NCBI GenBank assembly: GCA_022843265.1
Contig: JALHNZ010000020.1
Location: 1 to 53,794, forward strand
Direction of reading: 5' to 3'
Origin: Gemmatimonadaceae bacterium
GTDB lineage: Bacteria > Gemmatimonadota > Gemmatimonadetes > Gemmatimonadales > Gemmatimonadaceae
DNA length: 53,794 nucleotides
Shown in pieces: positions 32,923-44,402 of this stretch (the stretch's first letter is position 1; each line of letters starts with the position of its first letter). The notes beneath the pieces are model-generated. The model made no database searches and was not told the DNA's origin. It saw nothing but the letters and a program-made list of their open reading frames with translations. A program made the position numbers and the translations under genes.

Positions 32923-33309
32923 GTGACGGAGCTGGCCTTTCGTGATGGCATTATGGAGCAGATCCGCTTGCGCGAGCAGCGGTTCGACGAGCGCGCCTAT
33001 CTGTTTGTGTTGGCGGCGCTCGAGTATTGCCAGGGCCGATTGACGGAGCGTCGTCACATTACCGGACCCGAGCTGGCGCACGCGTGTCGCACGCTGGCCA
33101 TGGAGCGTTTTGGTGTCACGGCGCGTCTGGTGCTCGATCATTGGGGCGTGCGCACCACGCAGGATATTGGCGACATTGTGTTCACGCTGGTGGAACTCGG
33201 TTTGCTGATCAGTCAGCCGCAGGATCGTCGCGAAGATTTTCAGGATGTGTTTGACTTCGCGCAAACATTCGAACGCGAATATCCCTGGAGTGCCGCGCAG
33301 CTCGTCTGA
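32923..33309 (+). CDS. Minf_1886-family conserved protein
   Basis: A 128-residue soluble protein matching the uncharacterised Minf_1886 family: FDERAYLFVLAALEY, RHITGPELAHACRTLAMERFG, VLDHWGVRTTQDIGDIVFTLVE and a C-terminal EDFQDVFDFAQTFE. No catalytic motif is visible. Family members are often found near housekeeping genes in several phyla. The GTG start at 32923 has a GGAG-containing stretch about 8 bases upstream. The 143 bases separating it from glyA contain no recognisable terminator. Confidence 0.8.
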   Translation: MTELAFRDGIMEQIRLREQRFDERAYLFVLAALEYCQGRLTERRHITGPELAHACRTLAMERFGVTARLVLDHWGVRTTQDIGDIVFTLVELGLLISQPQDRREDFQDVFDFAQTFEREYPWSAAQLV

Positions 33310-33343
33310 GCGGCGCGCACCGTTCCCGATTCTTTCTTGTCCC

Positions 33344-33541
33344 ATGGTTCCAGTCCACGCATTGCCCGCCTGTGCCAAATGCGGGACCGGCACATTGCTC
33401 CCGCTCAGCGACTACGGCCGCGACGGCGCGCCCATCACGTACAAGGCGTGGGTCTGCTCGAATGCCACGTGCGGATTCAGCGTGCGCATTGACAACGGCG
33501 AGATTGGATACGGGCGCATGGTCGGCGTAAGCCAAAAATGA
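33344..33541 (+). CDS. Small zinc-ribbon protein
   Basis: A 65-residue protein with a C-x2-C (Cys 10 and 13) and a C-x4-C (Cys 38 and 43) pair, a zinc-ribbon arrangement, with TYKAWVCSNATCGFSVRIDNGE after the knuckle. No other domain is present. ATG 33344 is used because it gives a compact ribbon. It starts 34 bases after the Minf_1886 gene and could be an RNA- or protein-binding accessory factor. The partner is unknown. Confidence 0.72.
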   Translation: MVPVHALPACAKCGTGTLLPLSDYGRDGAPITYKAWVCSNATCGFSVRIDNGEIGYGRMVGVSQK

Positions 33542-33565
33542 CCGGTGTGTGTGCGGTGGACGCGC

Positions 33566-35365
33566 GTGCCTGACGGCGTGCGTGTCACCACCGCCGCGGA
33601 AGCGGCCGCGTGCGACGCGCAGGCGATCGCTGCGGGCACGCCGTCCTTCGACCTGATGGTGCGCGCGGGCACCGCGGCTGCCGCGCACATTGTTCGTCTC
33701 GCGCCGCATCGATTGGCGTTTGGCGTGCACGTGTTCACCGGCTCCGGCAACAACGGGGGTGACGGGTACATCGTGGCCGCGCAGCTCTGTCGATTGGGCG
33801 TGCGCGTACTCCTGCATGACATCGCATCACCGCGTACGCCGGACGCGATTGCCGCCGAGCAGCTGGCACGCCGTCACCTGACCGCCGAGCAGTTCGTGTC
33901 GATTGATGCGACACCTGGCGCCGCTGGCGCGCTGCACACAATCCCGAACGTCGCCAATGCGCTATTGGTCGATGCGATGCTCGGCACGGGCGCCAATGGA
34001 CCGCTGCGAAACGGTGTTGCGCGCGCCGCGCAAGACTTCCGGCGCGCGCGTGCCACTGGCGCCCTCATCGTGTCGCTCGATGTTCCGACAGGTCTTGATG
34101 CAAGTAGTGGCGAGTTGGCGACGGGTCATGTCATCGCGCACCACACGCTGGTCTTCGGTACGTGCAAAGCTGGTCTGTTATCGGCGCGTGCCGCGAGCGG
34201 TGAGATCACGGTGCTCGACATCGGGCTGGGAGCGCACGCGATCGGCACGACTGCCGCGAGGCTCGCCGACGCGCGTTCACTGCGCGCCACCGTGCCCGCG
34301 ATCGCGTGGGACGCCCACAAAGGCACGCGTGGGCGTGTGCTCATCGTTGGTGGCGCTCAGGGCATGGCCGGCGCTGTGCACTTTGCGGCGCGCGGTGCGC
34401 TCGCGTCCGGCGCGGGCCTTGTGCGTGCCTGCGTTCACCCGAACAGCGTGCCGGCACTGCAAGCGAGCACACCCGCGGTGGTTTGTGTACCGTGGAATCA
34501 AACCCGGTCTGCGACGAGCGCGTGGGACAGCCAATCCGTCAGGGGATCGCTTGATCCATCACTTGACGAAACCATCTCGTTGCGTGAACACCACGCACAG
34601 TTCGCGGCGCGCACAGACGACGTGGCGAACTGGGCGCATGTCGTCGCGATCGGTCCGGGGCTCGGACGCGACCGCGTTGCCACACGTGTTTTGCAAGACA
34701 CCATCGAGCGGATGAGCGAGGGCCACGCGTCGCTGGTGCTCGATGCCGACGCGCTCACGGTGCTCGGTTCCGTACTCTCGGCGCACGCACTCGTCCGTCT
34801 CGCTGCGTCGCGCTGCGTGGTGCTCACGCCGCATGCGGGCGAGTTTGCGACACTCGCACATCGCTTCGGCGTTGCGGTCGACACGGGATCCAACGCGTTC
34901 AAGCATGATCTGACCGTGCGAAGAAACAGCGCGGCCGCGCTCGCCGAGCGAACAGGTTGTGTGGTGCTGCTCAAGGGCACGCCCACCGTGTGTGTCGCGC
35001 CACACGGTGAAGCGTGGATCGTGCCGCGCGGAACGTCCGCGCTGGCTACCGGCGGTACGGGCGATGTGCTCACCGGTGTGATCGCGTCACTGCTGGCCAC
35101 GCGCGTGGCTGCGCAGCCAGCGCACCGCGCGTCGTTCGGCGCACATGCCCCGATTGGCAACGACGCTGCGAGCTGTGCGTTGGCCGCAACCGCCGCGTGG
35201 GTGCACGGTGTGGCCGGCGAGCATACAACGGCGCGCATCGGCGTGCGCGGCAGTACGGTCGAAGATCTTGTTCGCGCACTGCCCGCTGCATGGCGGGCGA
35301 TGACCACGCCACCTGCGTTTCCACCGGATGTGCTGACCGTGCTGCCGCCATGCGTCGACGCGTAA
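33566..35365 (+). CDS. nnr: Bifunctional NAD(P)HX epimerase / dehydratase
   Basis: About 600 residues. The N-terminal YjeF_N epimerase domain has FTGSGNNGGDGYIVAAQL and VSLDVPTGLDASSGE. The C-terminal ADP/ATP-dependent NAD(P)HX dehydratase domain has HKGTRGRVLIVGGAQGM, VVAIGPGLGRD, VLTPHAGEF and ALATGGTGDVLTGVIASLLA. Together they repair hydrated NADH and NADPH. The start is uncertain: GTG 33566 or GTG 33578 both give the expected N-terminus (VRVTTAAEA), while GTG 33545 would add about seven residues. Insertions relative to short homologues occur around PALQASTPAVVCVPWNQ. Confidence 0.92.
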   Translation: MPDGVRVTTAAEAAACDAQAIAAGTPSFDLMVRAGTAAAAHIVRLAPHRLAFGVHVFTGSGNNGGDGYIVAAQLCRLGVRVLLHDIASPRTPDAIAAEQLARRHLTAEQFVSIDATPGAAGALHTIPNVANALLVDAMLGTGANGPLRNGVARAAQDFRRARATGALIVSLDVPTGLDASSGELATGHVIAHHTLVFGTCKAGLLSARAASGEITVLDIGLGAHAIGTTAARLADARSLRATVPAIAWDAHKGTRGRVLIVGGAQGMAGAVHFAARGALASGAGLVRACVHPNSVPALQASTPAVVCVPWNQTRSATSAWDSQSVRGSLDPSLDETISLREHHAQFAARTDDVANWAHVVAIGPGLGRDRVATRVLQDTIERMSEGHASLVLDADALTVLGSVLSAHALVRLAASRCVVLTPHAGEFATLAHRFGVAVDTGSNAFKHDLTVRRNSAAALAERTGCVVLLKGTPTVCVAPHGEAWIVPRGTSALATGGTGDVLTGVIASLLATRVAAQPAHRASFGAHAPIGNDAASCALAATAAWVHGVAGEHTTARIGVRGSTVEDLVRALPAAWRAMTTPPAFPPDVLTVLPPCVDA

Positions 35366-37056
35366 CGCACTTCGCGATCGGGCTTTTTGCCGTGGCGTGC
35401 GCCACCTCTGGTGGACCCGGCGGCGGTGCGGTGCGCAGCGTGCCGTTGGGCGTTGATGACCGCATTGTGGTGCGCAGCTACGCCGATGTGTTCAGCGTCA
35501 GCGCGTCACAGCGATTTGTCTTCGCACTCACCACCGGCGGATTGATCACGTACGATCGCACGTTCGGCCGTTGGCAACCGATTTCTGCACGCAGTGAAGA
35601 AGAGCTGCAGCTGGTACGCATTGATCGCGCCCGCCCGCCGATCATGAGAGCGGATGTGATTGACGACGCCGTCTGGATTGGCACGAACGGCGCGTTGCTG
35701 CGGTACCGCCCGCAGCTCGATCAGGTACAGCGTTTCACCGTGCCGGGACAGGTGAGCGCCCTACGCCTCGGTCGCGATGGCGCCTATGTGAACGCCTCCG
35801 GTCAATGGTTCAGCGTATCGCGCGGAGGATTTGTCGCTCCGATCGCTGGTGGTATTGGCGGAGTGGCGCTGGCCTTCGATCCAGATCTCGAGGCCGTGTA
35901 TCAAGCGCACCCCTCACTGCGCGGACAACTTGAGTTTTTGCTGCGCGATGCAGCAGCGGGCACTGCGGGAGGCGGAGTGTTCGCGCGCGTGATTGCCGGC
36001 ACGTACTCGCCAGACCGCACCGGAGAAATCTGGATCGGCACGCTCGGTGACGGTCTCTGGAATGTGGACGTAAACTTTCTGCAGGCCACACCACTGCGGT
36101 ACGGAGTGCTGGAGGACGCGATTGGCGCGCTGGGCGTGACCGCAGACGGCGTGGTGAGCGCAGGGCAGGGCACACGACGTGGCGCAGGCATTTCCGTGGT
36201 GCATCGCGATCTGCAGCTGTTCAAATGGATCACGAGCGCGACCGCGTCACCGCTCGACGGCGCACGCGCGACGGCGCTCGCAACACGTGGCAGCAACGTG
36301 TGGGTGGCGACCGATCGTGGTGTGGTGCGCGTCAGGCTCGGTGAGTCTGCTGCATTTACGCAGTGGAGCGCCATCCATGGTCTGCCCACCGACCAAGCGC
36401 TGAGTGTGGTGGCGGTGGACGACGGCGCCTGGGTGGGCACATCGCGCGGACTCGTGTTCATCCACGACTCCAGCAGCAACGCCGCCGTACGGGGGCACGT
36501 CACACCGGCCGGTTTCTCCGGTGAGCCGGTGCGCACCCTGTTGCGTGTGCGAGACCAGCTGCTTGTAGGCACACATCGCGGATTGTTTGCGCTCCCTGCC
36601 ACTGCGATCGGCGCCGCGCCGCAAAGCAGTGCGCCGCAGCGACTGCTCGGTGGCAACGCGATCTTTGTGCGACCCGTGCACGCCGCCGCGTGGAGTGATT
36701 CGGCGCTGCTGCTGGTCACCGATCGACGAGCGCATCTGCTCTCGCTGGACCGCACGCTGCAGGTCACCAACGATTCCACTGCCGCCAGCGCGTCAGACAG
36801 CGTGTTCAGTGAGTTTGATCTGCAAACGATTGGACCAGTTCACGCGGCCGCGATCGATGCGCGCGCGCTCTGGATTATTGGTCGGAGTGGCGTGCTCACC
36901 CGGTCTCGTGTGAACGGCGCCACGCGCGTGCTGCGTGTCGGTGTTGATCTGCCCGCGAACGTCACCGCCATTGCCTTGGCCGACCGCTGGGCATGGATTG
37001 GTACGGATCAAGGCCTTGTTCGGGTAAAGCGGGCGACGGACGGCGGATTACCATGA
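35350..37056 (+). CDS. Beta-propeller lipoprotein
   Basis: A 568-residue exported protein. The N-terminus is a lipoprotein signal (FAIGLFAVACATSG, Cys about residue 16). The rest is a series of propeller blades of the two-component-regulator-propeller kind with repeated IWIGT-type cores: DDAVWIGTNGALLRYR, GEIWIGTLGDGLW, NVWVATDRGVVRV, GAWVGTSRGLVFI, WAWIGTDQGLVRVKR. No kinase or enzyme domain follows. It overlaps the end of nnr by 16 bases and its stop overlaps thiL as ATGA. The role is unknown, probably binding or scaffolding at the envelope. Confidence 0.78.
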   Translation: MRRRVTHFAIGLFAVACATSGGPGGGAVRSVPLGVDDRIVVRSYADVFSVSASQRFVFALTTGGLITYDRTFGRWQPISARSEEELQLVRIDRARPPIMRADVIDDAVWIGTNGALLRYRPQLDQVQRFTVPGQVSALRLGRDGAYVNASGQWFSVSRGGFVAPIAGGIGGVALAFDPDLEAVYQAHPSLRGQLEFLLRDAAAGTAGGGVFARVIAGTYSPDRTGEIWIGTLGDGLWNVDVNFLQATPLRYGVLEDAIGALGVTADGVVSAGQGTRRGAGISVVHRDLQLFKWITSATASPLDGARATALATRGSNVWVATDRGVVRVRLGESAAFTQWSAIHGLPTDQALSVVAVDDGAWVGTSRGLVFIHDSSSNAAVRGHVTPAGFSGEPVRTLLRVRDQLLVGTHRGLFALPATAIGAAPQSSAPQRLLGGNAIFVRPVHAAAWSDSALLLVTDRRAHLLSLDRTLQVTNDSTAASASDSVFSEFDLQTIGPVHAAAIDARALWIIGRSGVLTRSRVNGATRVLRVGVDLPANVTAIALADRWAWIGTDQGLVRVKRATDGGLP

Positions 37057-38042
37057 GCGAACGTGGGCCGCGCGATACGTCAGGGCACGTGCCGATGAGT
37101 GGTGGCGCCGAATTCGACGCCATTCGCACGATGCTCGCACGCTGGGGCGCGCTGGCCCAAGGCGTGGGTGACGACGCCGCGGTGCTCACGCCACCGCCAG
37201 GCGAACAGCTGGTGTTCTCCACCGACGCGAGTGTCGAAGGCATCCATTTTCGCACGGCGTGGTTGTCGCCCGAAGAAATCGGCGCGCGCGCGACAACCGC
37301 GGCGCTGAGCGACCTGGCCGCGATGGGCGCCCGCGCGCTCGCCGTGCTGGTCGCCCTCGAAGTCCCGGCGTCGTGGCAATCGCATTTGTTGGAACTGGCG
37401 GACGGGATCGGTGGGGTGGTCGAGCAGGCGAACGCCCGTATCATCGGCGGCAACATGACGCGGGGGGAGCGCCTGTCGATGACGCTGACCGTAATTGGCG
37501 CCACCGATCGTCCCGTATATCGACGCGGCGCGCGGGTCGGCGACGCGCTCTGGGTCACCGGACGACTGGGTGGACCGAAGCACGCGTTGGACGCCTGGAT
37601 CGCCGGCACCACGCCTGCACCGGAAGCTCGCGCCCGCTTCGCCGCGCCTGTGGCGAGGCTACGGGAAGGCGCCTGGCTGGCCGCTGTGGGCGCCCGCGCC
37701 ATGATCGACCTATCAGATGGTCTCTGGGCCGATGCCGGCCATCTGGCCGCAGCCTCGAACGTGCAGTGCGAGCTCTGGCTGGAGGCGTTGCCAACGATTG
37801 GCGCCGGTACACCGTTGGACGCGCTTAGTAGTGGGGAAGAGTACGAACTGCTGGTGGCGACCGACCCGGATCTGGACGCGGACGGATTTGCGAGACGCTT
37901 TGGTGTGCCGCTCACGCGAATCGGCGTCGTACGCGCCGCGGCGGAGCAGGCGGGTCCGAAGGTGGTGCTGCGGGAGTCGGAGCACGCGCCGTCGCTGCTT
38001 CGCGTTGATCTTCCGGGCGGGCACGACCACTTTTCAGCGTGA
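37053..38042 (+). CDS. thiL: Thiamine-monophosphate kinase
   Basis: A 329-residue ATP-dependent kinase that makes thiamine diphosphate from thiamine monophosphate, the last step of thiamine cofactor synthesis. Motifs: GVGDDAAVL, STDASVEGIHF, LSDLAAMGA, GGNMTRGERLSMTLTVIG and IDLSDGLWADAGHLA, in the order of the AIR synthase/ThiL fold. The ATG at 37053 overlaps the propeller stop. No TPP riboswitch is seen near it. Confidence 0.93.
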   Translation: MSERGPRDTSGHVPMSGGAEFDAIRTMLARWGALAQGVGDDAAVLTPPPGEQLVFSTDASVEGIHFRTAWLSPEEIGARATTAALSDLAAMGARALAVLVALEVPASWQSHLLELADGIGGVVEQANARIIGGNMTRGERLSMTLTVIGATDRPVYRRGARVGDALWVTGRLGGPKHALDAWIAGTTPAPEARARFAAPVARLREGAWLAAVGARAMIDLSDGLWADAGHLAAASNVQCELWLEALPTIGAGTPLDALSSGEEYELLVATDPDLDADGFARRFGVPLTRIGVVRAAAEQAGPKVVLRESEHAPSLLRVDLPGGHDHFSA

Positions 38043-38830
38043 TGCGGACTCTTTACGCGAAGCTTGTGGTCGCACTGGCGACACTGTGGTGCGGCACGAT
38101 CGTGATCGGTGCTGAGCTTCTGCGCGTGAAACATGGTCGACACTCACTCTTCGAGCGCACCACACGACGGTGGGCTCGGTGGATCGCGAAGGGCGCCGCC
38201 ATGCGTGTCATTCCGCACGGCATGGATGCCATCGACGCGAACACGCCGCACGTGTACGTGGTGAATCACGTCAGTATCATGGACATCCCGGCGATCCTGC
38301 TGGGTGTGCCGGCGCACGGATTTGTGGCCAAGCGTGAACTGGAGCGGGTGCCGTTTTTCGGCGCCGCGGCGCGCGCTGTTGGCGTGGTGTATATCGATCG
38401 CGAAAACAGAAAGTCCGCGTTTGCGGCGTACGAAGAAGCCGCTGAAAAAGTGCGGGACGGTCAATCGGTCATTGTATTTCCCGAAGGCACACGCGGCGCG
38501 ACGTACGCGTTGCGCCCCTTCAAGAAGGGGCCGTTTGTGCTTGCGATTCGCGCGGGTGTTCCGATTGTGCCCGTGGTGATGCACGGGACAATTGAGGTCA
38601 CGCCCAACGGAACACTGAATGTCACGCCCGGCACAGTGAACGTGCATCTGCTTCCCGCCATTGAGACGACCGGTCTGACCTACGGCGATCGCAACGCGCT
38701 CGCTGATCGTGTTCACGAAAGCATGGTGCGCGCGCTGTCGTCGTTGTATGAGGTTCCCCCGCTGGCTGCGCTGCCGCCCTCCCCGCGCAGTGGGGCGGCG
38801 CCGCCAACGGATAACAAAATGTCGGCCTGA
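38042..38830 (+). CDS. plsC: 1-acylglycerol-3-phosphate acyltransferase
   Basis: A 262-residue membrane-associated acyltransferase. An N-terminal hydrophobic helix (KLVVALATLWCGTIVIGAEL) is followed by the catalytic HX4D motif NHVSIMD, the motif near residues 95-110 (RVPFFGAAARAVGVVYIDRE), and the EGTRG motif (FPEGTRG). It adds the second acyl chain to lysophosphatidate in phospholipid synthesis. ATG 38042 shares one base with the thiL stop; a GTG three bases upstream is also possible. Confidence 0.92.
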   Translation: MRTLYAKLVVALATLWCGTIVIGAELLRVKHGRHSLFERTTRRWARWIAKGAAMRVIPHGMDAIDANTPHVYVVNHVSIMDIPAILLGVPAHGFVAKRELERVPFFGAAARAVGVVYIDRENRKSAFAAYEEAAEKVRDGQSVIVFPEGTRGATYALRPFKKGPFVLAIRAGVPIVPVVMHGTIEVTPNGTLNVTPGTVNVHLLPAIETTGLTYGDRNALADRVHESMVRALSSLYEVPPLAALPPSPRSGAAPPTDNKMSA

Positions 38831-38839
38831 TGTTCCTGA

Positions 38840-40162
<1,323 letters not shown>

Positions 40163-40199
40163 ACTGCGCCCGGAATTGTAAACGTCAGCGTGCACACCA

Positions 40200-40556
40200 A
40201 TGACCGTTGCCCGTGACAGCAAGACGCGCCGTGCACAGCAGCTGGCACGGCGCGTTGCGGTACGCGTAGGGATAATCGTGGGCGCGATTGCTGTGCTGTT
40301 CTTTGCATTGGAGGGCGGTGAATACGGCACTCGCGATCTATTGTCTCGCACGAGCCGCCGTGCGGCGCTTGAGCTCGACGTACAGCAGCTGCAGCTGGTA
40401 GTTGATTCATTGCAACGTGAAACGCGCGCGGTGGCGACGGATCCTGGCACGCTTGAACGAATCGCGCGCGAAGAGTACGGCATGGTCAGGGGAAACCGTG
40501 AGCTGTTGTATCGATTCGCCGAGGATATGGAAGCGGCTGGCGACACGGTGCGCTAG
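40200..40556 (+). CDS. ftsB: FtsB/DivIC-like septum formation initiator
   Basis: A 118-residue bitopic membrane protein: a short basic cytoplasmic tail, one transmembrane helix (about residues 21-42, VRVGIIVGAIAVLFFALEG), then a coiled coil (RRAALELDVQQLQLVVDSLQ) and the FtsB-type end ERIAREEYGMVRGNRELLYRF. FtsB forms a divisome complex with FtsL and FtsQ. The eno-ftsB order supports the call. It is the last gene of the plus-strand directon and converges on the PilB-like gene with 23 bases between stops. Confidence 0.88.
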   Translation: MTVARDSKTRRAQQLARRVAVRVGIIVGAIAVLFFALEGGEYGTRDLLSRTSRRAALELDVQQLQLVVDSLQRETRAVATDPGTLERIAREEYGMVRGNRELLYRFAEDMEAAGDTVR

Positions 40557-40579
40557 CCGCATTCTTCTTCTGCCGTACG

Positions 40580-42946
<2,367 letters not shown>

Positions 42947-43122
42947 GGGAGGGAGACGTGCCTGGCGGCATCGTAAGGCATGCGGTGCCTTTGAGTGTCG
43001 GTATTGCTTTCAGGAACTTGACAGGAGGCTTTATAGTCGGAACCGGGCCGCCACGCGGAACGGCCGTTACGCGATCGCCCGGTGAGAACGGTGGGCCAGC
43101 CGTGTTTGCGCGCCTGCAGGGG

Positions 43123-43151
43123 TTGACTTGATACCGCATCGGGGTGATGTT
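43123..43151 (+). promoter_or_regulatory. Promoter of initiator tRNA
   Basis: TTGACT (43123-43128) and GATGTT (43146-43151) are separated by 17 bases. The -10 ends 10 bases before the tRNA 5' end, so the primary transcript would have a leader of only a few bases. The -35 is a 5/6 consensus match; the -10 is weaker. Confidence 0.6.
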
Positions 43152-43161
43152 GATGGACTGA

Positions 43162-43235
<74 letters not shown>

Positions 43236-43242
43236 TTGGTTA

Positions 43243-43274
43243 AACGGCCGGTCCTCACGGGCCGGCTGTTTTTC
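43243..43274 (+). terminator. Terminator after initiator tRNA
   Basis: A 12-bp stem with two G-U pairs (43243-43254 against 43259-43270), a 4-base loop TCAC, and a T-run ending the structure (TGTTTTTC). It lies directly behind the initiator tRNA and separates it from the second CAU tRNA. Confidence 0.85.
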
Positions 43275-43347
43275 GTTCGGCGCGCATCACTGGGCGGCAC
43301 GGTTGCAGGTCCCGGGATGGCACGAGCAGCGTTTGTTTGGTTGAGAT

Positions 43348-43421
43348 GGCAGGGTAGCTCAGCTGGTTAGAGCACGGCACTCATAATGCCGGGGTCGCGG
43401 GTTCGAGTCCCGCCCCTGCTA
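43348..43421 (+). tRNA. tRNA-Met (CAU), elongator type
   Basis: A 74-base cloverleaf with acceptor GGCAGGG/CCCTGCT (G1-U72 wobble), D-arm AGCTCAGCTGGTTAGAGC, anticodon stem-loop CGGCA-CTCATAA-TGCCG, variable GGGGTC and T-arm GCGGG-TTCGAGT-CCCGC. The full acceptor pairing and the absence of GGG/CCC in the anticodon stem rule out an initiator. The GAGCAC...CACTCATAATG...GGGGTC pattern resembles elongator Met. A lysidine-modified tRNA-Ile(CAU) is the alternative. CCA is not encoded. Confidence 0.92.
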
Positions 43422-43447
43422 CTTGCGGTCAACACATGACACATCAC

Positions 43448-43484
43448 AAAGCGCTCTTCGGCCTCGCCGACGGAGCGCTTTTGT
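43448..43484 (+). terminator. Terminator after tRNA-Met
   Basis: A 9-bp stem AAAGCGCTC/GAGCGCTTT (43448-43456, 43473-43481) with an inner CGGC/GCCG hairpin, followed by a short T-run. It starts 26 bases after the tRNA. Confidence 0.75.
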
Positions 43485-43574
43485 GCATTGCGGTTCGGCA
43501 GGATCGCCAGCGGAACCGCTGGGTATATTGTGAAGCTCGTCCCACCCTTCTGTCCCCATTCGGAGCACATCCTG

Positions 43575-44351
43575 ATGATCCGACTGTTGTTCGCCTTGGT
43601 TTTCGTTGGCAGCGCGTCGCTCAGCGCGCAGGATGCACGAACTGTCATCCGCATCTTCGACAACTCGGCCAAGCCGGTTCCGTATGCGCTCGTCAACTTG
43701 CGAGACGGAGTCTCACGCGTGGCCGATGATTCGGGTCGAGTGGCCTTTAACGAACCGCCCAAAGACTCGCTTCGCATTCAGGTACGGCGCCTCGGATTTG
43801 ACCCGTTTTACGGTTGGGTGACGCGCGTTCCGGAAACCGGTGAATATCCCGTGCTGCTCCGCCTGTTGCCGCAGTCCATTCAATCGGTGCAGGTGACCGC
43901 GCGTGCGAACACGCCGCTTGGACGCTCCGGTTTTTACGATCGTGTGCAACGCGTGCAAGCGGGTGCGTACTCGGCGCGCATGATCACGCCGGAAGAACTG
44001 GATCAACGCAATCCCATTCGGCTCACGCAGATGCTGCAGGGCGAAAATGCCGTGCGCATTCAGCGTCTCGACCAGAATCGGTCCATGATTACCGGTCGCG
44101 GCGGCCAGTGTGGCTATTCGATTCTGCTCGACGGCAATCGTGTGACAGGCACGTACGAAGAGTTGTTGACGAACAAGACCAATCCGCCACCGGTGACCAG
44201 CTTGATTGGCGTTGACGAGTTCATCACGATCAACAGCGTGGCGGCCATTGAGATTTATTCGAGTGCCGCGTCAATTCCCGCGGAGTTGCAGCGTTCGCTC
44301 GGCGGCGGATCGTGTGGCTTGATTGCGATCTGGACGGGACGCCGTCGTTAA
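43575..44351 (+). CDS. Exported CarboxypepD-like plus TonB-plug-like protein, no barrel
   Basis: A 258-residue secreted protein. The signal peptide ends SASLSA with Gln 19. Residues about 22-95 form a carboxypeptidase-regulatory-like beta domain (VIRIFDNSAKPVPYALVNL, LRIQVRRLGFDPF). Residues about 100-258 resemble the plug domain of TonB-dependent receptors (VQVTARANTPLGRSGFYDR, MITPEELDQRNPIRLTQML, YSILLDGNRVTG, VAAIEIYSSAASIPAEL). No beta-barrel follows, and the stop is not a late frameshift: the next gene is convergent and unrelated. Two late Cys residues may form a disulfide. The role is unknown; a periplasmic or surface adaptor is possible. The ATG at 43575 gives the signal peptide. Confidence 0.78.
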   Translation: MIRLLFALVFVGSASLSAQDARTVIRIFDNSAKPVPYALVNLRDGVSRVADDSGRVAFNEPPKDSLRIQVRRLGFDPFYGWVTRVPETGEYPVLLRLLPQSIQSVQVTARANTPLGRSGFYDRVQRVQAGAYSARMITPEELDQRNPIRLTQMLQGENAVRIQRLDQNRSMITGRGGQCGYSILLDGNRVTGTYEELLTNKTNPPPVTSLIGVDEFITINSVAAIEIYSSAASIPAELQRSLGGGSCGLIAIWTGRRR

Positions 44352-44402
44352 AGTTCCGGTGCGCGCGCTTGGCACGCGTGTGCGCTGCTGCACTGGTGAG
44401 GA

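Noticed and set aside
37053-38042. TPP riboswitch for thiL
   Set aside because: thiL overlaps the upstream gene and no THI-box-like structure is visible before it.
36962-38143. 393-codon open frame on the minus strand
   Set aside because: Covers thiL in antisense; Ser/Arg/Pro-rich with no motif, while thiL has all family motifs.
43018-43037. TTGACA followed by TATAGT as a promoter
   Set aside because: The two hexamers are separated by only 8 bases, too close for a sigma-70 promoter; a better-spaced promoter sits just before the initiator tRNA.
42950-43120. Sigma-54 promoter in front of the PilB-like gene
   Set aside because: A TGGCGG-N5-TTCCG stretch on the minus strand misses the essential GC of the -12 element.
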